Source of the DNA: an uncultured Treponema sp.
Lineage (GTDB): Bacteria > Spirochaetota > Spirochaetia > Treponematales > Treponemataceae
DNA: 6,675 nucleotides
Direction of reading: 5' to 3'
Assembly: GCA_946403565.1 (NCBI GenBank)
Contig: CAMJAJ010000077.1
Location: 1 to 6,675, forward strand
Shown here: positions 1 to 4,023 of the stretch, in pieces
How positions within the stretch are numbered: position 1 is the stretch's first letter
How the letters are laid out: each line of letters begins with the position of its first letter
Notes under the pieces: model-generated
Databases searched by the model: none
The model's input: only the letters and a program-made list of their open reading frames with translations
Told to the model about the DNA's origin: nothing
Position numbers and translations under genes: made by a program

Positions 1-404
1 TCGCGGTCCTCAAGCAGCTCGCCGATGCAGAGCACGACCTCAAGGCCCTGCTCCAGGGCGCGGCGGACCTTCTTGTTAATCAGCTCGTCGCTCTCGCCGA
101 TCTCATGCCGCCGCTCGCTGTGTCCGAGTATGACAACCTGCACGCCCAGGTCCTTGAGCATCTCGGCGGAAACCTCTCCCGTGTGCGCTCCGTTGGCGGT
201 CGCCGCCATGTCCTGGGAGCCGAGCAGGATGTTGCTTCCCTTGAGCACCTGGCCCACGGCATCAAGGTAGACGAACGGAACACCCACCATGTATTTGTTG
301 GCCTTTCCCTTGAGGGCCGCGACCAGATCCTGAGCAAGCTTCACCGAAGAAGCCTTGTCCAAGTTCATCTTCCAGTTTCCAGCGATATAATGCGTCCTAG
401 ACAT
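1..404 (-). CDS. tpiA: Triosephosphate isomerase, N-terminal part (cut by window edge)
   Basis: Triosephosphate isomerase interconverts dihydroxyacetone phosphate and glyceraldehyde 3-phosphate in cytoplasmic glycolysis. Reading leftward from the ATG at 404-402, 134 codons are visible before the window ends. The start is typical of the family: GNWKMN at residues 9-14 supplies the active-site Asn10 and Lys12, and GHSERR at 94-99 contains the catalytic His95. CIGE lies at 127-130. Family members are about 250 residues, so the second half, including the catalytic Glu and the phosphate-binding loops, is outside the window. The start is fixed by an AGGAG ribosome binding site at 411-415, six bases upstream. 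The gene has its own promoter at 435-463 and is divergent from the transporter gene at 573. No frameshift or missing residue is seen in the visible part. Confidence 0.97.
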   Translation of the reverse strand, partial: MSRTHYIAGNWKMNLDKASSVKLAQDLVAALKGKANKYMVGVPFVYLDAVGQVLKGSNILLGSQDMAATANGAHTGEVSAEMLKDLGVQVVILGHSERRHEIGESDELINKKVRRALEQGLEVVLCIGELLEDR

Positions 405-434
405 ATCGTTCTCCTATAGAATGTATTTGCCCCG

Positions 435-463
435 ATTTTAACGCAAAGCGAAAGTATTTTCAA
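435..463 (-). promoter_or_regulatory. Sigma70-type promoter of tpiA
   Basis: On the minus strand there is TTGAAA (463-458) as -35, a 17-base spacer, and TAAAAT (440-435) as -10. Transcription would begin near 428, giving a leader of about 24 bases that carries the AGGAG site at 411-415. The match to the housekeeping consensus and the ideal spacing make this the best promoter in the window. It is inferred from sequence only. Confidence 0.75.
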
Positions 464-478
464 TAAACCTGTTCGGCC

Positions 479-508
479 CCTGTCCGGAAACTTCAGATTC
501 CGGACAGG
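479..508. promoter_or_regulatory. Perfect 11-bp dyad in the tpiA/transporter divergent region
   Basis: CCTGTCCGGAA (479-489) and TTCCGGACAGG (498-508) are exact inverted repeats around an 8-base centre. The dyad sits upstream of both divergent promoters, centred about 65 bases from the expected tpiA start and about 76 bases from the expected transporter start. Neither strand has a T-run after it, so a terminator is unlikely. The position suits an operator for a dimeric regulator, but no known binding-site family is recognised. Confidence 0.45.
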
Positions 509-526
509 CCCAAGGCTGCGGCCGCT

Positions 527-533
527 CCCCCCC
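527..533. repeat. C7 homopolymer before the transporter promoter
   Basis: Seven consecutive C residues end 24 bases before the -10 hexamer at 558-563. A C8 tract holds nearly the same place in the promoter of the PUR gene. Tracts of this length can vary by slipped-strand replication; whether this one does cannot be seen from a single sequence. Confidence 0.6.
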
Positions 534-563
534 TGTGCAAGAACGCCCCATCCATGCTATACT
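534..563 (+). promoter_or_regulatory. Extended -10 promoter of the NSS transporter gene
   Basis: TGCTATACT at 555-563 is an extended -10 (TG, one base, TATACT). The -35 is weak; TGTGCA at 534-539 with an 18-base spacer is the best candidate. The expected start of transcription, near 570, is only about three bases before the ATG at 573, so the message would be leaderless or nearly so. Confidence 0.55.
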
Positions 564-572
564 CAGGCCATC

Positions 573-1946
573 ATGGAAAAACGGGAAAACTTCAAGTCTA
601 GAATCGGCTTCATAATGACATCGGCGGGATGCGCCATCGGGCTGGGGAACGTGTGGCGTTTCCCCTTCATAACGGGACAGTACGGAGGCGCGGCGTTCGT
701 GCTCTTCTACCTCGTGTTCCTCGTGCTGCTGGGACTGCCCATCATGGTGATGGAATTCGCCGTGGGCCGGGCAAGCGGAAAGAGCTCCGTCCGCTCCTTC
801 CACGCGCTCCAGCCCAAGGGCAGCAAGTGGCACCTGTTCGGCTACGCGGCGGCGGCGGGCAACTACCTGCTGATGATGTTCTACACGACGGTCGCAGGCT
901 GGATGCTCTCATACATATTCAAGAGCGCACGGGGCGTGTTCTCCGACATGAGCCCGGACGAGGTCTCGTCGGTGTTCGGCACGATGCTGGCAAACCCGGC
1001 GGAACAGGTGGGCTGGATGGTCGTCGTCGTCGTCATCGGTTTCGCAATCTGCCTGAGGGGGCTCAAAGGCGGCGTCGAAAAGGCCTCCACCATCATCATG
1101 ACGAGCCTGCTCTTCCTCATGCTCATCCTGGTCGTGCGGGCGGTCACGCTGCCGGGCGCGGCAAGCGGCCTCGCCTTCTACCTCAAGCCGGACTTCTCCA
1201 AGATGGTGAACAACGGAATCGGGGAAGTCATCTTCGCCGCGATGGGCCAGTCATTCTTCACGCTCTCGCTCGGAATTGGATCGCTCGCCATATTCGGCAG
1301 CTACATCGGAAAGGAAAAGGCCCTCACCGGAGAGGCGGTCAGCATCATCTCGCTGGACACCTTCGTCGCCCTCATGGCGGGCTTCATCATCTTCCCCACC
1401 TGCTTCGCCTTCGGCGTGAACCCCGGCCAGGGACCGGGACTCATCTTTGCGACGCTGCCCAACATCTTCAACGCCATGCACTTCGGCCGCGTGTGGGGAA
1501 CGCTCTTCTTCGTGTTCATGTCCTTCGCGTCGCTTTCCACCGTCATCGCCGTCTTCGAGAACATCATCGCCTACGCAATGGACATGGCAGGCTGGAGCCG
1601 CCGCAAGGCGGTGCTGGTGAACCTGGTCCTCGTGCTCCTGCTCTCCCTGCCCTGCGCCCTCGGATTCAACCTGTGGTCATCCGTGGTCGTGCCCGGCCTC
1701 GGGAACATCCAGGACGTGGAGGACTTCCTGGTGTCCAACAACCTCTTGCCGCTCGGCTCGCTGGTCTACCTGCTCTTCTGCACCACCCGCTACGGCTGGG
1801 GATTCGACGGTTTCATCGCCGAGGCGAACACCGGCAGCGGACCAAAGTTCCCCAAGGCCATCCGCTTCTACGTCACCTGGATTCTGCCGCTCATCATCAT
1901 CGGAATCTGGGTCACGGGCTACGTCCAGAAATTCCTGCTGAAATAA
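573..1946 (+). CDS. Sodium-dependent transporter, NSS/SNF family
   Basis: An inner-membrane symporter of the neurotransmitter:sodium symporter family (LeuT/MhsT/Tyt1 type), which in bacteria usually imports amino acids or related compounds with Na+. The 457 residues fit the common bacterial form with 11 rather than 12 membrane helices. TM1 carries the unwound signature GCAIGLGNVWRFPF at 19-32, with Ala21, Ile22 and Asn26 at the positions of LeuT sodium ligands and Arg29 as gate. Glu61 ends TM2. Tyr104 in TM3 aligns with LeuT Tyr108. TM6 has GQSFFTLSLGIGS at 225-237. Ser322-Thr323 in TM8 match the second sodium site. The start at 573 gives the normal short N-tail; the next ATG would destroy TM1. 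There is only a weak AGG (565-567) upstream. The gene stands alone and is divergent from tpiA. The substrate cannot be told from sequence. Confidence 0.95.
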   Translation: MEKRENFKSRIGFIMTSAGCAIGLGNVWRFPFITGQYGGAAFVLFYLVFLVLLGLPIMVMEFAVGRASGKSSVRSFHALQPKGSKWHLFGYAAAAGNYLLMMFYTTVAGWMLSYIFKSARGVFSDMSPDEVSSVFGTMLANPAEQVGWMVVVVVIGFAICLRGLKGGVEKASTIIMTSLLFLMLILVVRAVTLPGAASGLAFYLKPDFSKMVNNGIGEVIFAAMGQSFFTLSLGIGSLAIFGSYIGKEKALTGEAVSIISLDTFVALMAGFIIFPTCFAFGVNPGQGPGLIFATLPNIFNAMHFGRVWGTLFFVFMSFASLSTVIAVFENIIAYAMDMAGWSRRKAVLVNLVLVLLLSLPCALGFNLWSSVVVPGLGNIQDVEDFLVSNNLLPLGSLVYLLFCTTRYGWGFDGFIAEANTGSGPKFPKAIRFYVTWILPLIIIGIWVTGYVQKFLLK

Positions 1947-1958
1947 CTTCTTCGGAAA

Positions 1959-1990
1959 GTCCCCATACCCCCCGGCAGAGGGGCGGGGAC
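1959..1990 (+). terminator. GC-rich hairpin after the transporter gene
   Basis: GTCCCC (1959-1964) pairs with GGGGAC (1985-1990). After a small internal loop, CCCC (1968-1971) pairs with GGGG (1980-1983), giving about ten G/C-rich pairs 12 bases after the stop codon. No T-run follows, so it is either a weak terminator or an RNA 3'-end-protecting structure. Confidence 0.4.
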
Positions 1991-2058
1991 AGCCGGCAGG
2001 AACATGCCGCAGCGCACAGGCATCCAGCACGAACGGATTCCCGTGCGCAGGCCGTCTG
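1991..2058. other. GC-rich intergenic stretch with weak inverted repeats
   Basis: No gene is seen here. The stretch holds short inverted repeats that compete with each other: CGGCA/TGCCG (1994-1998 and 2005-2009), GCGCAC/GTGCGC (2012-2017 and 2043-2048) and GCACG/CGTGC (2027-2031 and 2042-2046). In GC-rich DNA these may be chance. Confidence 0.3.
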
Positions 2059-2066
2059 CCCCCCCC
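2059..2066. repeat. C8 homopolymer abutting the PUR-gene -35 element
   Basis: Eight consecutive C residues directly touch the TTGCCC -35 box at 2067-2072, ending 23 bases before the -10. It is the longest single-base run noticed in the window. A change in length would not alter -35/-10 spacing but would shift any upstream contact. Confidence 0.65.
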
Positions 2067-2095
2067 TTGCCCAAACGGCGCAAATATGCTATACA
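2067..2095 (+). promoter_or_regulatory. Extended -10 promoter of the PUR-domain gene
   Basis: TTGCCC (2067-2072), a 17-base spacer, and TATACA (2090-2095) preceded by TGC (2087-2089) form an extended -10 promoter. Transcription would start near 2102, leaving a leader of about 127 bases before the ATG at 2229. The element shares TGCTATAC and the preceding C-tract with the transporter promoter. Confidence 0.6.
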
Positions 2096-2106
2096 GTCAG
2101 TACATT

Positions 2107-2187
2107 GCATTCTTGGAAAGGCGCAGGGGCGTTTTTCAGAATGCCCGTAAGGGAACCTCGAAAGACTTCAGTTTTTGAGGTAACCCT
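2107..2187 (+). promoter_or_regulatory. Structured 5' leader of the PUR gene: two tandem stem-loops
   Basis: The first stem-loop pairs 2107-2113 with 2138-2144 (7 bp) and, after a two-base bulge (2114-2115), 2116-2124 with 2129-2137 (9 bp with two G-U pairs), capped by AGGG. The second pairs 2150-2153 with 2184-2187 and, after a small internal loop, 2155-2159 with 2177-2181, continuing through GAAAG/TTTTT (2160-2164 with 2172-2176, two G-U). A third, weak pairing TCCC (2199-2202) with GGGA (2217-2220) would cover part of the ribosome binding region. The poly-T runs lie inside the stems, so these are not standard terminators. The leader may control translation or stability. No known riboswitch class is recognised. 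Confidence 0.5.
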
Positions 2188-2228
2188 AGAATACTACATC
2201 CCCAAGACATTTTATAGGGAAGGACATC

Positions 2229-2744
2229 ATGGGAATACGAGGCGAACTTTACACCACGCAGGTGCAGGTGAACAACAGGTCTTACTTTTTCAACGTGAAG
2301 GAGAACAGGAACGGAGACGTGTTCCTGCAGGTCGTCGAAAGCAAGATTTCGGACGGAGCGGACGACAGGCGGGCCATCGTCATCTTCGAGGACAATATGA
2401 AGGACTTCCTCGGCGGGCTTGACGAGTCGCTCAAGTTCATCGAGAAGAACCGGAAGGAGCAGGCCAAGGAACGGGCGGAGCGCAGGAGCGCGAAGGAAGC
2501 GAAGTACAAGGCGCTCGCAGCCGAGGAGCGCGGCGACGACGAGGTTCCCACAAAGAAGGTCTACCGCCGCAAGGGCGAGAGCCGCCTGGTCGCCCAGAAG
2601 CGGGCTGAGCGGGAGGACTACCGCGAGCCTGACGGCATAAAGCGCAGCGGCCGCGTCCTGCACGTCAAGTCCAAGCGGACCGTCAGCCCCGACGAGGCGA
2701 CCCCGGCAGACGGCAGCAGCCCCGCAGGCGAAGCGGAGGAGTAA
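2229..2744 (+). CDS. PUR-domain (DUF3276-type) DNA/RNA-binding protein
   Basis: A 171-residue protein whose first 73 or so residues match the bacterial PUR-alpha-like fold, with the beta-strand pattern GELYTTQVQVNNRSYFFNVK followed by GDVFLQVVESK, an IVIFEDNMKDF segment and a helix. In Borrelia the PUR protein BpuR binds DNA and RNA and modulates gene expression; a similar role is inferred here. Residues about 68-100 are a highly charged Lys/Glu/Arg/Ala stretch likely to be helical. Residues 107-152 are basic, including KKVYRRKGESR and KRSGRVLHVKSKR, and the tail is acidic (ends EAEE). The Borrelia protein is shorter (about 120 residues), so the basic C-terminal extension is an addition. AAGGA at 2220-2224 and AGGGA at 2216-2220 are ribosome binding options. 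It has its own promoter and a long folded leader. Confidence 0.85.
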   Translation: MGIRGELYTTQVQVNNRSYFFNVKENRNGDVFLQVVESKISDGADDRRAIVIFEDNMKDFLGGLDESLKFIEKNRKEQAKERAERRSAKEAKYKALAAEERGDDEVPTKKVYRRKGESRLVAQKRAEREDYREPDGIKRSGRVLHVKSKRTVSPDEATPADGSSPAGEAEE

Positions 2745-2753
2745 GCGGCAGGG

Positions 2754-2775
2754 CCAGGGCGGACCCCCGCCTTGG
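2754..2775 (+). other. Hairpin after the PUR gene
   Basis: CCAGGGCGG (2754-2762) pairs with CCGCCTTGG (2767-2775): nine pairs with one G-U and an ACCC loop, ten bases after the stop. No T-run follows directly. It may act as an RNA 3'-end structure. Confidence 0.4.
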
Positions 2776-2783
2776 CGACCGCA

Positions 2784-2840
2784 GGCAGGGGGCTGTCATG
2801 CTGCCCTGCCCCGAACGTTTCCACTCCTTCGTTTTTCTTT
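2784..2840 (+). terminator. Possible terminator region of the PUR gene
   Basis: GGCAGGG (2784-2790) pairs with CCCTGCC (2804-2810) around a 13-base loop. A T-rich stretch (2828-2840, including TTTTT) follows only after about 17 bases, too far for a classical intrinsic terminator. Termination of the PUR transcript probably occurs somewhere here, but the exact site is not clear. Confidence 0.3.
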
Positions 2841-2868
2841 ACAGTATTCATCTCCAAATTCCGATGAT

Positions 2869-2877
2869 TGGTATACA
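2869..2877 (+). promoter_or_regulatory. Possible extended -10 before the lipoprotein-like gene
   Basis: TGGTATACA matches the TGnTATAC pattern of the two other plus-strand promoters. No good -35 is seen at 16-18 bases. Transcription from it would start near 2884, which would exclude the AGGGGGA ribosome binding site (2877-2883) from the message, so it may be a chance match or one of two promoters. Confidence 0.35.
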
Positions 2878-2887
2878 GGGGGATTAT

Positions 2888-3421
2888 ATGATGTTCCATT
2901 CAAAACAAAGCAAGACATGTGCCACCATACTCGCCACGGTATTGTGCTTCACCGCATTCTTTGCATTCTCGTTAAGCTGCGCCTCAGCACCTCGGCAGAA
3001 GACGGTCAGGATTTCTGACATCAGGGAATGGGCCGGAAACACGTCAGTTTCCGTTCCATGCACGCCGGAGCTGTCGGTAATCCAGTGGAAATACCTCGTA
3101 ACGGAGCTGAACAAGATCAACGGGCTCAACAACATCAAACTGGCCGCAAGCAACAGCCTGACCGCGATGAACCTTGAGAGCACCATCACCATAAGCAACA
3201 CCACGCTGAAGTATATCTACTCGCTGGAATCTGCCGCAGGCCAGGTGAACCTCAAGATCAACTCCATCGAGGAGCTGGATTCCGCGTCCAAGACCCTCTC
3301 CGTCACGATGGGCCTCGACGAAGTCTCCGATTACAAGGCGAACGTCATCAAGCAGTTCACCAATGAAATGACCGCCCATGCAAATGAGCTCGTTGCGAAA
3401 AAAACTGCCCTTGAATATTGA
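2888..3421 (+). CDS. Exported, probably lipoprotein, of unknown function
   Basis: A 177-residue product with a lysine-containing N-tail, a hydrophobic segment at about 12-30 and a cysteine at 31 in FSLSCASAP. This fits a loose spirochaetal lipobox; cleavage after ASA by signal peptidase I is the alternative. The mature part is polar, with no cysteine except one near residue 57, and has LVTELNKINGLNNIKLAAS and TLKYIYSLE segments that faintly recall the Leu/Asn spacing of treponemal leucine-rich surface proteins; I do not claim membership. The start is chosen from AGGGGGA at 2877-2883; a second ATG at 2891 has better spacing and may be the true start. An extension upstream to 2798 is not supported. 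Its stop overlaps the start of the next gene, so the two are probably co-translated. By eye it is more AT-rich than its neighbours. Confidence 0.7.
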   Translation: MMFHSKQSKTCATILATVLCFTAFFAFSLSCASAPRQKTVRISDIREWAGNTSVSVPCTPELSVIQWKYLVTELNKINGLNNIKLAASNSLTAMNLESTITISNTTLKYIYSLESAAGQVNLKINSIEELDSASKTLSVTMGLDEVSDYKANVIKQFTNEMTAHANELVAKKTALEY

Positions 3422-3861
3422 GTAGAAGCAAAAAAGCTGTCGCTGCAACAGTCCTTGTGATCACCGCGCTTGTCCTGTACGGACTGCTGCACGACATCTC
3501 CCGGCTGGCCCTTTTTCAAAATCCCCAGCTCTCAGAATCATCCTTCGGAAAAGCGTTCATCCCCTTCTGCACCCGCCTGCATCATGCGTTCATGGCATAT
3601 TTCACCCGCATTCCCTTCTGGCGGCTCCTGAACAACTACCTCGTCGACGCACTGTGGTTCATCTCCTTTACGCTATACATGCAGAGCCTGCTTGACCGGC
3701 CCGTGAACCACGTCCTCTGCATCGTGATGGCGGTCACAAGCGAATGTTCCCAACTCATCTTTCCCCAGCTGGGGACGTTCGATTTCTGCGACCTCCTCCT
3801 TTACGCCGCAATCCTCGCGGCACTGTCTGTATGCGAAAAAGCTCCGGCAAATCCGGCATAA
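3418..3861 (+). CDS. Small VanZ-like membrane protein
   Basis: A 147-residue integral membrane protein starting at TTG, which overlaps the TGA stop of the preceding gene (TTGA), a sign of translational coupling; no ribosome binding site is seen. Hydrophobic segments lie at about 7-25, 75-92, 97-113 and 124-140. The part from residue 107 on, ECSQLIFPQLGTFDFCDLLLY, has the E-x2-Q then GTFD-x2-D layout seen in VanZ-like proteins. The preceding NNYLVDALWFISFTLYMQ also fits that family's 'D-x-LW' helix. VanZ itself confers low-level teicoplanin resistance, but most relatives have no known role and resistance should not be assumed here. Pairing with an exported protein suggests an envelope role. 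A GTG at 3457 is an alternative start but would remove the first membrane segment. Confidence 0.65.
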   Translation: MSRSKKAVAATVLVITALVLYGLLHDISRLALFQNPQLSESSFGKAFIPFCTRLHHAFMAYFTRIPFWRLLNNYLVDALWFISFTLYMQSLLDRPVNHVLCIVMAVTSECSQLIFPQLGTFDFCDLLLYAAILAALSVCEKAPANPA

Positions 3862-3873
3862 GGACATAAACAC

Positions 3874-3893
3874 CCCCGATGCAGACGTCGGGG
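3874..3893. terminator. Hairpin between the convergent genes
   Basis: CCCCGA (3874-3879) pairs with TCGGGG (3888-3893) and the stem can close further to a CAGA loop (8 bp with one wobble). It lies 12 bases after the stop of the VanZ-like gene and is the only candidate terminator for it. No T-run follows on the plus strand. Confidence 0.35.
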
Positions 3894-3914
3894 CATTAGA
3901 CCCTCGGCACAAAT

Positions 3915-3940
3915 AAAAAAGGGCCCGCATGACGCAGGCC
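3915..3940 (-). terminator. Intrinsic terminator of valS
   Basis: Reading on the minus strand, GGCCTGC (3940-3934) pairs with GCGGGCC (3928-3922) around a GTCAT loop, with one G-U pair. It is followed by one C and then six T residues (3920-3915) and more A/T. This is a classical rho-independent terminator about 85 bases after the valS stop; the region between is filled by the tandem repeat. Confidence 0.8.
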
Positions 3941-3944
3941 TGCC

Positions 3945-4012
3945 CACATAGTGGGCAATGAGGGGCTTGCGCCCCTCACACATAGTGAGCAATGAGGAGC
4001 TTGCGCCCCACA
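3945..4012 (-). repeat. Two tandem copies of a 34-bp hairpin-forming repeat in the valS 3' UTR
   Basis: Copies 3945-3978 and 3979-4012 are directly adjacent and match at 31 of 34 positions; the differences are at 3954/3988, 3964/3998 and 3976/4010. In the valS transcript each copy gives a hairpin capped by the GNRA tetraloop GCAA: 3978-3971 with 3966-3959 is perfect (8 bp), and 4009-4005 with 4000-3996 has one G-U. Between them lie hairpins around the shared CACTATGTG core: 3989-3985 with 3979-3975, and 3956-3951 with 3947-3942. The array runs straight into the intrinsic terminator. It is non-coding and may be a member of a dispersed repeat family. Confidence 0.8.
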
Positions 4013-4023
4013 CGTCCAGCCTC

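Noticed and set aside
1677..2110. Minus-strand open frames over the transporter 3' end
   Set aside because: They are antisense shadows with low-complexity composition and no ribosome binding site.
2132..2176. TTTTT runs at 2132-2136 and 2172-2176 as attenuator terminators
   Set aside because: Both runs are base-paired inside the stem arms and do not follow a completed GC-rich stem.
2141..2228. Upstream ATG in the PUR leader (ATG at 2141-2143) as a regulatory small ORF
   Set aside because: It has no ribosome binding site, lies inside a stem arm, and runs out of frame far into the PUR gene to 2422, with no sensible short peptide.
629..2422. 597-codon open frame overlapping the transporter and the PUR gene start
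   Set aside because: It is a shadow of the transporter frame in GC-rich DNA, rich in Arg, His, Gly and Pro, and its tail crosses an intergenic region with promoter and hairpins.
2798..2887. Upstream extension of the lipoprotein-like gene to an ATG at 2798
   Set aside because: No ribosome binding site precedes 2798; the extension would bury the signal peptide, while AGGGGGA sits correctly before 2888/2891.
3671..3677. CTATACA box inside the VanZ-like gene as a promoter
   Set aside because: It lies within a coding helix, lacks the TG extension and -35, and no gene starts downstream in a suitable position.
3942..4012. CRISPR-like array
   Set aside because: The 34-bp units are directly adjacent with no spacers, there are only two, and no cas gene is near.
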